Below, one piece after another: positions 37,746 through 48,929 of a DNA stretch of 64,000 nt. The notes below the pieces were generated by a model. The model was not told the DNA's origin. It made no database searches and worked only from the letters and a program-made list of their open reading frames with translations. The translations under genes were made by a program, and so were the position numbers. Origin of the DNA: Sipunculus nudus (Eukaryota > Annelida > Sipuncula > Golfingiida > Sipunculidae); NCBI GenBank assembly GCA_026874595.1, contig CM049310.1, positions 43,835,558-43,899,557 on the forward strand. The letters are read 5' to 3'. The number at the start of each line of letters is the position of its first letter. The first letter of the stretch is position 1.

Positions 37746-40700
37746 TTTTCTCCTTATAGCCATTTTTTGTTTGTTTTTGCATGTAAGGAATGAGAACAAT
37801 ACTCTCCTAATATCCATACGGAATTGACCAAATAAGCAGAAGCAGAATTGTTTCAAATTTGTTTTAATATAGGTGTTTTGGTTTTCCTGAAAAACAAATC
37901 CATCTGAATTCGGGCCTGGGTCTTAGAAAGCAGGATAAACGTAATAAACTGTTCAATAACGTTGAATTTTTAATTGAGGAAATTAGCATTTCGCAATTGT
38001 TGATTATTTCACCTTGGGAAATGGCATGTTAATTAAATTATTAAAATATTAATTTTTGGCAAAAAATTTCATCTGCAGATGTTGAAAGATGCCCGATGGA
38101 ATTATTATTGAATTTCAATGTCTCGCCAAGTAGGATTGCAGAATTGTCTGCTTGTTTGGTCACTCCAATGCATTTGTTTGTTTGGTTTGGCATATCAGGT
38201 ATGAGAACACTTTTCTCCTTATAGCCATTGTTTGTTTGTTTTGGCATGTAAGGAATGAGAACAATACTCTCCTGATATCCATACGGAATTGACCAAATAA
38301 GCAGAAGCAGAATTGTTTCAAATTTGTTTTTATATAGGTGTTTTGGTTTCCCTGAAAAACAAATCCATCTGAATTCGGGCGTTGGTCCTGGGAGCAGGAT
38401 AAACGAGACAAATTGTTCACTTACGTTAAATTTTTAATTGAAGAAATTAGCATTTCGCAATCGTTGATTATTTCACCTTGGGATATGGCATGTTAATTAA
38501 ATTATTGAAATATTAATTTTTGGCAAAATTTCATCTGCAGATGTTGAAAGATGCCCGATAGAATTACATTTGAATTTCCATGTCTCGCCAAGTAGGATTG
38601 ACGAATATCCATGAAAATGATCAATTTGATAAATTGTAATATTGTCTGCTAGTTTGGTCGCTCCAATGCATTTGCTTGTTTGGTTTGGCATATCAGGTTT
38701 GAGAACACTTTTCTCCTTATAGCCATTGTTTTTTTGTTTTGGCATGTAAGGAATGAGAACAATACTCTCCTGATATCCATACGGAATTGACCAAATAAGC
38801 AGAAGCAGAATTGTTTCAAATTTGTTTTTATATAGGTGTTTTGGTTTCCCTGAAAAACAAATCCATCTGAATTCGGGCGTTGGTCTTGGGAGCAGGATAA
38901 ACGAGACAAATTGTTCACTTACCTTAAATTTTTAATTGAAGAAATTAGCATTTCGCAATCGTTGATTATTTCATATTGGGATCTGGCATGTTAATTAAAT
39001 TATTAAAATATTAATTTTTGGCAAAATTTCATCTGCAGATGTTGAAAGGTGCCCGATTGAATTATTTGTGAATTTCAATGTCTCGCAAATAAGGATTGCA
39101 GAATAACCGGTAAAATGATAAATTCGATACAATATAATATTGTCTGCTAGTTTAGTCACTCCAATGCATTTGTTTGTTTGGTTTGGCATATCAGGTTTGA
39201 GAACACTTTTCTACTTATAGCCATTTTTTGTTTGTTTTGGCATGTAAGGAATGAGAACAATACTCTCCTGATATCCATATGGAATTGACCAAATAAGAAG
39301 AAGCAGAATTGTTTCAAATTTGTTTTTATATAGGTGTTTTGGTTTCCCTGAAAAACAAATCCATCTGAATTCGGGCGTTGGTCTTGGGAGCAGGATAAAC
39401 GAGACAAATTAGTCACTTACGTTAAATTTTTAATTGAAGAAATTAGCATTTCGCAATCGTTGATTATTTCATCTTGGGATATGGCATGTTAATTAAATTA
39501 TTAAAATATTGATTTTTGGCAAAATTTTCATCTGCAGATGTTGAAAGATGCCCGATAGAATTACATTTGAATTTCCATGTCTCGCCAAGTAGGATTGACG
39601 AATATCCATGAAAATGATCAATTTGATAAATTGTAATATTGTCTGCTAGTTTGGTCGCTCCAATGCATTTGCTTGTTTGGTTTGGCATATCAGGTTTGAG
39701 AACACATTTCTCCTTATAGCCATTGTTTGTTTGTTTTGGCATGTAAGGAATGAGAACAATACTCTCCTGATATCCATACGGAATCGACCAAATAAGAAGA
39801 AGCAGAATTGTTTGAAATTTGTTTTTATATAGGTGTTTTGGTTTCCCTGAAAAACAAATCCATCTGAATTCGGGCCTGGGTCTTAGTAGCAGGATAAACG
39901 TAATAAACTGTTCACTTACTTTAAATTTTTTTATTGAAAAAATTAGCATTTCGAAATCCTTCATTATTTCTCTTTGTGATATGACATGTTATTTAAATTA
40001 TTAAAATATTAATTTTGGGCAAATATTTTCATCTGCAGATGTTGAAAGATGCCCGATTGAATTATTTGTGAATTTCAATGTCTCGCAAATAAGGATTGCA
40101 GACTTACCGGTAAAATGATCAATTCGATACAATGTAATATTGTCTGCTAGTTTGGTCACTCCAATTCATTTGTTTGTAAGGTTTGGCATATCAGGTTTGA
40201 GAACACTTTTCTCCTTATAGCCATTTTTTGTTTGTTTTGGCATGTAAGGAATGAGAACAATACTCTCCTGATATCCATACGGAATTGACCAAATAAGCAG
40301 AAGCAGAATTGTTTCAAATTTGTTTTTATATAGGTGTTTTGTTTTGCCTGAAAAACAAAACCATCTGAATTCGGGCCTGGGTCTTAGTAGCAGGATAAAC
40401 GTAATAAACTGTTCACTTACTTTAAATTTTTTTATTGAAAAAATTAGCATTTCGCAATCCTTCATTATTTCTCTTTGTGATATGACATGTTATGTAAATT
40501 ATTAAAATATTAATTTTTGGCAAATATTTTCATCTGCAGATGTTGAAAGATGCCCGATTGAATTATTTGTGAATTTCAATGTCTCGCAAATAAGGATTGC
40601 AGACTTACCGGTAACATGATAAATTCGATACAATGTAATATTGTCTGCTAGTTTGGTCACTCCAATTCATTTGTTTGTAAGGTTTGGCATATCAGGTTTG

Positions 40701-40992
40701 AGAACACTTTTCTCCTTATAGCCATTTTTTGTTTGTTTTGGCATGTAAGGAATGAGAACAATACTCTCCTGATATCCATACGGAATTGACCAAATAAGCA
40801 GAAGGAGAATTGTTTCAAATTTGTTTTTATATAGGTGTTTTGGTTTCCCTGAAAAACAAATCCATCTGAATTTGGGCCTGGGTCTTAGAAGCAGGATAAA
40901 CGTAATAAACTGTTCACTAACGTTGAATTTTTAATTGAAGAAATTAGCATTTCGCAATTGTTGATTATTTCACCTTGGGATATGGCATGTTA
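37746..40992. repeat. Satellite: mixed monomers with a 2-monomer repeat
   Basis: Monomers carrying the variants GGTCGCTCC and CCATGTCTCGCCAAG recur about 1,005 bp apart (38497-38745 and 39500-39750). At 39464-39964 the - strand is open across a whole monomer (166 codons). Two neighbouring monomers near 39819 and 40320 share the phrase CTTAGTAGCAGGATAAACG. Confidence 0.7.
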
Positions 40993-42496
40993 ATTAAATT
41001 ATTAAAATATTAACTTTTGGCAAATATTTTCATCTGCAGGTGTTGAAAGATGCCCGATGGAATTATTATTGAATTTCAATGTCTCGCCAAGTAGGATTGC
41101 AGAATTACCTTTTAAATGATAAATTTGATAAAATGTAATATTGTCTGCTAGTTTAGTCACTCCAATGCATTTGTTTCTTTGGTTTGGCATATCAGGTATG
41201 AGAACACTTTTCTCCTTATAGCCATTGTTTGTTTGTTTTGGCATGTAAGGAATGAGAACAATACTCCCCTGATATTCATAGGGAATTGGCCAAATAAGCA
41301 GAAGTAGGATTGTTTGAATATTTATTCTGTAGGTGTTTTGGTTTCCCTGAAAAACAAATCCCCCTTAATTCCGGCGTTGGTCTTATGATCAGGATAAACG
41401 AAATAAATTGTTCACTTACTTTTAATTTTCTAATTTAAGAAATTAGCATTTTTGCAATCTTTCATTATTTCTCTTTGTGATATGACATTTTACTTAAATT
41501 ATTAAAATGATCATTTTTGTCAAATAATTTCATCTGCAGATGTTGAAAGAAGCCCGATGGAATTACTTGTGAATTTCGATGTCTCGCCAATAAGGATTGC
41601 AGAATTACCGTTAAAATGATAAATTTGATAAAATGTAATATTATCTGCTAGTTTGGTCATTCCAATGCATTTGTTTGTTTGGTTTGGCATATCAGGTTTG
41701 AGAACACTTTTCTCCTTATAGCCATTGTTTGTTTGTTTGTTTTGGCATGTAAGGAATGAGAACAATACCCTCCTGATATCCATAGGGAATTTGCCAAATA
41801 AGCAGTGTTGAATTGTTTGAATATTCTTTCTGTAGGTGTTTTGGTTTCCCTGAAAAACAAATCCACCATAATTCGGGCGTTGGTCTTATGATAAGGATAA
41901 ACGAAATAAACTGTTCACTTACTTTTAATTTTCTAATTTAAGAAATTAGCATTTTTGCAATCTTTTATTATTTCTCTTTGTGATATGACATGTTAATTAA
42001 ATTATTAAAATATTAATTTTTGTCAAATATTTTCATTTGCAGATGTTGAAATATGCCCAATCGAATTACTTGTGAATTATGATGTCTCACCAAGTACGAT
42101 TGACGAATATCCATTAAAGTGATAAATTTGATAAAATGTAATATTGTCTGCTAATTTCATCACTCCAATGCATTTGTTTGTTTGGTTTGGCATGTCAGGT
42201 TTGAGAACACTTTTCTCCTTATAGCCATTTTTTGTTTGTTTTGGCATGTAAGGAATGAGAACAATACTCTCCTGATATCCATACGGAATTGACCAAATAA
42301 GCAGAAGCAGAATTGTTTCAAATTTGTTTTTATATAGGTGTTTTGTTTTCCCTGAAAAACAAATCCATCTGAATTCGGGCCTGGGTCTTAGTAGCAGGAT
42401 AAACGTAATAAACTGTTCACTTACTTTAAATTTTTTTATTGAAAAAATTAGCATTTCGCAATCCTTCATTATTTCTCTTTGTGATATGACATGTTA
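40993..42496. repeat. Satellite 3-monomer unit, copy 1 (~1,505 bp)
   Basis: Landmarks at 41002, 41520, 41657 and 42077 recur about 1,505 bp later. Diagnostic variants are CTGCAGGTGTTG, a four-fold TTTG run (GTTTGTTTGTTTGTTTTGG) and AAAGAAGCCCGATGG. Confidence 0.85.
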
Positions 42497-44000
42497 ATTA
42501 AATTATTAAAATATTAACTTTTGGCAAAAATTTTCATCTGCAGGTGTTGAAAGATGCCCGATGGAATTATTATTGAATTTCAATGTCTCGCCAAGTAGGA
42601 TTGCAGAATTACCTTTTAAATGATAAATTTGATAAAATGTAATATTGTCTGCTAGTTTAGTCACTCCAATGCATTTGTTTCTTTGGTTTGGCATATCAGG
42701 TATGAGAACACTTTTCTCCTTATAGCCATTGTTTGTTTTTTTTTTGCATGTAAGGAATGAGAACAATACTCCCCTGATATTCATAGGGAATTGGCCAAAT
42801 AAGCAGAAGTAGGATTGTTTGAATATTTATTCTGTAGGTGTTTTGGTTTCCCTGAAAAACAAATCCCCCTTAATTCCGGCGTTGGTCTTATGATCAGGAT
42901 AAACGAAATAAATTGTTCACTTACTTTTAATTTTCTAATTTAAGAAATTAGCATTTTTGCAATCTTTCATTATTTCTCTTTGTGATATGACATTTTACTT
43001 AAATTATTAAAATGATCATTTTTGTCAAATAATTTCATCTGCAGATGTTGAAAGAAGCCCGATGGAATTACTTGTGAATTTCGATGTCTCGCCAATAAGG
43101 ATTGCAGAATTACCGTTAAAATGATAAATTTGATAAAATGTAATATTATCTGCTAGTTTGGTCATTCCAATGCATTTGTTTGTTTGGTTTGGCATATCAG
43201 GTTTGAGAACACTTTTCTCCTTATAGCCATTGTTTGTTTGTTTGTTTTGGCATGTAAGGAATGAGAACAATACCCTCCTGATATCCATAGGGAATTTGCC
43301 AAATAAGCAGTGTTGAATTGTTTGAATATTCTTTCTGTAGGTGTTTTGGTTTCCCTGAAAAACAAATCCACCATAATTCGGGCGTTGGTCTTATGATCAG
43401 GATAAACGAAATAAACTGTTCACTTACTTTTAATTTTCTAATTTAAGAAATTAGCATTTTTGCAATCTTTTATTATTTCTCTTTGTGATATGACATGTTA
43501 ATTAAATTATTAAAATATTAATTTTTGTCAAATATTTTCATCTGCAGATGTTGAAATATGCCCAATCGAATTACTTGTGAATTATGATGTCTCGCCAAGT
43601 ACGATTGACGAATATCCATTAAAGTGATAAATTTGATAAAATGTAATATTGTCTGCTAATTTCATCACTCCAATGCATTTGTTTGTTTGGTTTGGCATGT
43701 CAGGTTTGAGAACACTTTTCTCCTTATAGCCATTTTTTGTTTGTTTTGGCATGTAAGGAATGAGAACAATACTCTCCTGATATCCATACGGAATTGACCA
43801 AATAAGCAGAAGCAGAATTGTTTCAAATTTGTTTTTATATAGGTGTTTTGTTTTCCCTGAAAAACAAATCCATCTGAATTCGGGCCTGGGTCTTAGTACC
43901 AGGATAAACGTAATAAACTGTTCACTTACTTTAAATTTTTTTATTGAAAAAATTAGCATTTCGCAATCCTTCATTATTTCTCTTTGTGATATGACATGTT
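42497..44000. repeat. Satellite 3-monomer unit, copy 2
   Basis: Same variants as copy 1 at an offset of about 1,505 bp. A T-run expansion (GTTTTTTTTTTGCATG, about 42735) is private to this copy. Confidence 0.85.
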
Positions 44001-44494
44001 ATTTAAATTATTAAAATATTAATTTTTGGCAAATATTTTCATCTGCAGATGTTGAAAGATGCCCGATTGAATTATTTGTGAATTTCAATGTCTCGCAAAT
44101 AAGGATTGCAGACTTACCGGTAAAATGATAAATTCGATACAATGTAATATTGTCTGCTAGTTTGGTCAATGCATTTGTTTGGTTGGTTTGGTATATCAGG
44201 TTTGAGAACCTTTTCTCCTTATAGCCATTGTTTGTTTGTTTTGGCATGTAAGGAATGAGAACAATACTCTCCTGATATCCATACGAAATTGTCCAATTTA
44301 GCAGAAGAAAAATTGTGTGAAATTTGTTTTTATATAGGTGTTTTGGTTTCCCTGAAAAACAAATCCCATCTGAATTCGGGCAGTGCTCTCGGGAGCAGGA
44401 ACAAGGAAATAAACTGTTGACTTACGTTAAATTTTTAATTGAAGAAAAGCATTTCGCAATTGTTGATTATTTCACCTTGGGATATGGCATGTTA

Positions 44495-45720
44495 ATTAAA
44501 TTATTAAAATATTAACTTTTGGCAAAAATTTTCATCTGCAGGTGTTGAAAGATGCCCGATGGAATTATTATTGAATTTCAATGTCTCGCCAAGTAGGATT
44601 GCAGAATTACCTTTAAAATGATAAATTTGATAAAATGTAATATTGTCTGCTAGTTTAGTCACTCCAATGCATTTGTTTCTTTGGTTTGGCATATCAGGTA
44701 TGAGAACACTTTTCTCCTTATAGCCATTGTTTGTTTGTTTTGGCATGTAAGGAATGAGAACAATACTCTCCTGATATTCATAGGGAATTGGCCAAATAAG
44801 CAGAAGTAGGATTGTTTGAATATTTATTCTGTAGGTGTTTTGGTTTCCCTGAAAAACAAATCCCCCTTAATTCCGGCGTTGGTCTTATGATCAGGATAAA
44901 CGAAATAAATTGTTCACTTACTTTTAATTTTCTAATTTAAGAAATTAGCATTTTTGCAATCTTTCATTATTTCTCTTTGTGATATGACATTTTACTTAAA
45001 TTATTAAAATGATCATTTTTGTCAAATAATTTCATCTGCAGATGTTGAAAGAAGCCCGATGGAATTACTTGTGAATTTCGATGTCTCGCCAATAAGGATT
45101 GCAGAATTACCGTTAAAATGATAAATTTGATAAAATGTAATATTATCTGCTAGTTTGGTCATTCCAATGCATTTGTTTGTTTGGTTTGGCATATCAGGTT
45201 TGAGAACACTTTTCTCCTTATAGCCATTGTTTGTTTGTTTGTTTTGGCATGTAAGGAATGAGAACAATACCCTCCTGATATCCATAGGGAATTTGCCAAA
45301 TAAGCAGTGTTGAATTGTTTGAATATTCTTTCTGTAGGTGTTTTGGTTTCCCTGAAAAACAAATCCACCATAATTCGGGCGTTGGTCTTATGATCAGGAT
45401 AAACGAAATAAACTGTTCACTTACTTTTAATTTTCTAATTTAAGAAATTAGCATTTTTGCAATCTTTTATTATTTCTCTTTGTGATATGACATGTTAATT
45501 AAATTATTAAAATATTAATTTTTGTCAAATATTTTCATCTGCAGATGTTGAAATATGCCCAATCGAATTACTTGTGAATTATGATGTCTCGCCAAGTACG
45601 ATTGACGAATATCCATTAAAGTGATAAATTTGATAAAATGTAATATTGTCTGCTAATTTCATTACTCCAATGCATTTGTTTGTTTGGTTTGGCATGTCAG
45701 GTTTGAGAACACTTTTCTCC
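44495..45720. repeat. Satellite 3-monomer unit, copy 3 (partial)
   Basis: Resumes the same variants about 1,997 bp after copy 2 because one extra monomer (about 44000-44495) intervenes. Similarity to the unit is lost after about 45720. Confidence 0.8.
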
Positions 45721-46930
45721 TTATAGCCATTGATTGTTTTGTTTTGGCATGTAGGGAATTAGAACAATACTCTCCTGATATCCATACGGAATTGACCAAA
45801 TAAGAAGAAGCAGAATTGTTTCAAATTTGTTTTTATATAGGTGTTTTGGTTTCCCTGAAAAACAAATCCATCTGAATTCGGGCGTTGGTCTTGGGAGCAG
45901 GATAAACGAGACAAATTAGTCAGTTACGTTAAATTTTTAATTGAAGTATTAGCATTTCGCAATCGTTGATTATTTCATCTTGGGATATGGCATGTTAATT
46001 AAATTATTAAAATATTAATTTTTGGCAAATTTTTCATCTGCAGATGTTGAAAGATGCCCGATGGAATTACTTATGAATTTCGATGTCTCGCAAATAAGGA
46101 TTGCAGAATTACCGGTAAAATGATAAATTTGATAAAATGTAATATTGTCTGCTAGTTTGGTCAATGCATTTGTTTGGTTGGTTTGGTATATCAGGTTTGA
46201 GAACCTTTTCTCCTTATAGCCATTGTTTGTTTGTTTTGGCATGTAAGGAATGAGAACAATACTCTCCTGATATCCATACGAAATTGTCCAATTTAGCAGA
46301 AGAAAAATTGTGTGAAATTTGTTTTTATATAGGTGTTTTGGTTTCCCTGAAAAACAAATCCCATCTGAATTCGGGCAGTGCTCTCGGGAGCAGGATCAAG
46401 GAAATAAACTGTTCACTTACGTTAAATTTTTAATTGAAGAAAAGCATTTCGCAATCGTTTATTATTTCTCTTTGGGATATGACATGTTATTTCAATAATT
46501 AAAACTTTTGACTACGGTAAAGATCTTCATCTGCCGATATTGAAAGATGGCCAATAAAATAACATGTGAATTTTGACGTCTCGCCAAGAAGGATTAAAGA
46601 ATAACCTTAAAAATTATAAATTTGATAAAATGTAATATTGGCTGCTAGTTTGGTCAATTCAATGTGTTTGTTTGTTTTGATTGGCATATCAGGTGAAAAC
46701 ACTTTTTTCCTTATAGCTATTGTGTTTGTTTTGGCATATAAGGAATGGGAACAGTATTCTCCTGATATCCATACAGAATAGACCAAATTAGCAGAAGTGG
46801 GATTGTTTTAAATTTGTTTTAAAAAGGGTGCTTTAAATTCCCTGAAAAATATCCATCGTATTTCGGGCGTTTAACTTGGTAGCAGAGTAAACGGAATTAA
46901 ACACGAAACGGAGGTAAGTTCCTAATATAC

Positions 46931-48150
46931 GAAATTAGCATTAAGTAAACTTTTGTCCAATCTCCTGGAAATATTTATCATAATCAAATACTCAAGTATT
47001 AAAAATGTAGCAAATTTCTTCATCCGCAAATCATGTAGGCTTTCTGATGTAATGAATAGGTAATTTGATGTCGTATATTACCAAGCATGCTTAACAGAAT
47101 GACATTTAAATAATAATGATATAATGTTAACTTAGTTCTGGTGTAGTTAAATATATTCGTATAATAACTTAACACTGCAGATATTAGTCTTTGCAGATTA
47201 CTTTTGCACAAAAAAGGAGGATCAGTGAATAAATGAAAAACGAGGAGGAAAGCATGGTATGGTAAAAATATAAATTTAAAACCTTACAAATCGAAATTGA
47301 AAATAATAGTACGAACAGGAATACACATATTTGAGTCTTCCTTGTTGTTAAACCTGTTCCCCTCTGACGAACTGAATATGAGCTTTTAGTTTAACGGATC
47401 ATAGGCTTCTTTCTGATCCGGCTGCATATATATATATAAAAAAGAGATTATCCCTGAAAGCCCCTTGCTGGTTTACAAGTTTACCATAACCTATTTCCAA
47501 GAAGCTGATAATTCAAAATATAATGTTTACTGCTGGTTTGGTCAATATTATGTGTTTGTGATGTCTCAACATACCAGGATGGAATACACTACTCCCCTGA
47601 CATTCATAGATAATTGACCAAATCCGCAGAAGTTCAAAATCTATCAAATTTATTTCTCTACAGAAATTTGGTTTTCCTGATTAAATTCAATCTGAAATTG
47701 AACAATTTACTGACAAACAGCATAAAAGAAATCGGACCAGAAAAGGTTTAATTTTTTATTTCACAAATCAGCGTAAGGTATCCTATAAATTACTCTCCAG
47801 ACATATATAAAGTTGATCAATTTATCAGAAATTAAAATTTAATAAATTGCTTTATCTGTAGGTAGTTACACATTCCCGTCATCACGTGCTGACTGAAAAG
47901 TTCAGATTGAATGAGAATCCATGGATTTTTTCGAATCCAAGAAAACATACAGGGTAAGTATGGGCAATTTATAGCGAACTTATATTTTCTCCCACAAAGG
48001 TTGGTTTCGAATGGCATGTCCGATAAATCAGGTGTAGGTAAGGAACATACAATGCCCGGAATGTACAGAAGGAAGATTTTTCCTATGATAACATACACTA
48101 TGTAATCATTTTCACTTTGGAAATTGCGGGTTAAATTACATGACAATAGG
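46931..48150. repeat. Right edge: highly diverged monomer and spacer
   Basis: From 46490 the monomer becomes degenerate. Between about 47510 and 47870 one strongly diverged monomer is still readable (GCTGGTTTGGTCAAT, ATTGACCAAATCCGCAGAAG, TTTGGTTTTCCTGA, TTTATCTGTAGG). The sequence around 47000-47500 is AT-rich with no recognised feature. Confidence 0.55.
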
Positions 48151-48567
48151 AAAGGTAGAGGGATATTATTTTTGTTTTACAGAGAAAAGAAATAGTTATT
48201 TAATATCATAATACATGAGAGAAACGAAACGTGGTTTGTCCATGAACAAACAGCACGGCGTCCATGATTTAATACATGTATATACATATCATAAAAAATA
48301 TGTAATAATATACAACTAATATACACCATAATTGTTATAATGTTCCATGGATTAATATATTCAGCTGAATGGATATATAAATGAATATATTTTTATAAAT
48401 ATGCTTTGTTAACTTTATAAATCTTGATGTCTTTTCAGGTTGAAATTTCGGTCACAACCTGCAGCCCGACTGCGTATGACTGACTCAGAATCCTCTGATC
48501 CCGAGACACACATTAGGGTAGGTTTAAACCAGGCATCAAAATATTATATTAATTCATTTAACAGACT

Positions 48568-48570
<3 letters not shown>
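48151..48570 (+). repeat. Array-flanking duplicated block, right copy
   Basis: Same orientation and content as 18738-19122. It ends in ACAGACTGTG, directly next to a TA microsatellite. It contains several insertions relative to the left copy, such as GAACAAACAGCACGGCGTCC near 48244. Confidence 0.8.
48439..48517 (+). CDS. Candidate first coding exon, copy 2 (MTDSESSDPETHIR)
   Basis: GATGTCTTTTCAG ends at 48438 and AGG|GTAGGT (GT at 48518) follows. The ATG at 48476 gives 14 codons in phase 0. Against copy 1 there are two synonymous changes (GAC/GAT, CCC/CCT) and one in-frame 6-bp indel (Ser-Glu), whereas the surrounding intron-like sequence has many frame-indifferent indels. That pattern suggests selection on the peptide. 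I cannot name the protein or place its next exon. The ASB-type exon at 57075 is phase-compatible, but that gene has its own ATG. Confidence 0.42.

Positions 48571-48603
<33 letters not shown>
48571..48603. repeat. (AT)n microsatellite
   Basis: About 16 dinucleotides at the junction between the duplicated block and the MITE-like repeat. Confidence 0.9.
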
Positions 48604-48604
<1 letters not shown>

Positions 48605-48606
48605 CG

Positions 48607-48926
48607 AAGGTTAAGATGTATAGTGACGCCTTTTAGATAGACCACCCGCATCAATTTTAAACCCCCGCATCAAAAATTTTTATTTTTATTTTGCAAAGTA
48701 AGTTACCAATTTTGAGCTACAGCCGCTCGGACATTTCTTTCAAGAAGATAAAGTCATACACTTTCCTTTGTTATGTAGTACTTGTTTAGCAAAATAAATC
48801 TGTTATTATCATGCTTTTCCCTTATCATTTTACATTTTTATCGAAACATACCAAAAAATTTAAAAATAAAAAACCGCCAGACCGCATTGATTTATGAAAA
48901 AAAAGTGCCTGAGAACCATACCTTTT
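48607..48926. mobile_element. MITE-like repeat, copy 1
   Basis: Matches 58699-59003 in the same orientation. Shared words include GCATCAATTTTA, TGAGCT.CAGC.GCTC.GACATTTC, AAGAAGATAAA, GTTATTATCATGCTTTTCCC and GCCTGAGAACC. The right end AGTGCCTGAGAACCATACCT pairs with the left end of copy 2 as a terminal inverted repeat, but the left end of this copy is decayed. It has no coding capacity. Confidence 0.6.
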
Positions 48927-48929
48927 TTT

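Larger units (their letters stand above)
21191..46930. repeat. Main satellite array, ~498-bp monomers (about 52 copies)
   Basis: Head-to-tail monomers spaced about 498 bp (for example the same frame recurs at 30748, 31246 and 31744). A full monomer contains TTTGTTTGTTTGGTTTGGCA, CTCCTTATAGCC, GGAATTGACCAAATAAGCAG, GTTTTGGTTTCCCTGAAAAA, GAATTCGGGCGTTGG and CATCTGCAGATGTTGAAAG. Each also carries an internal ~60-bp duplication: TTTGTTTG...GGCATATCAG..GAGAACACT..CTCCT and TTTGTTTG..GGCATGTAAG..GAGAACAAT..CTCCT. No transposase, reverse transcriptase or RNA gene is present. The many similar open frames, mostly - strand, are the same monomer read repeatedly. Monomers fall into types arranged in higher-order units (next entries). 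Confidence 0.95.

Noticed and set aside
21191-46930. Dozens of similar 60-140 residue open frames, mostly on the - strand, looking like a gene family
   Set aside because: They are the same satellite monomer read repeatedly. Frames break freely between monomers, and there is no domain, no start context and no splice pattern.
19489-46930. Regularly spaced repeats suggestive of a CRISPR array
   Set aside because: The period is about 498 bp with no short-repeat/unique-spacer structure, no cas genes are present, and the window is eukaryotic.
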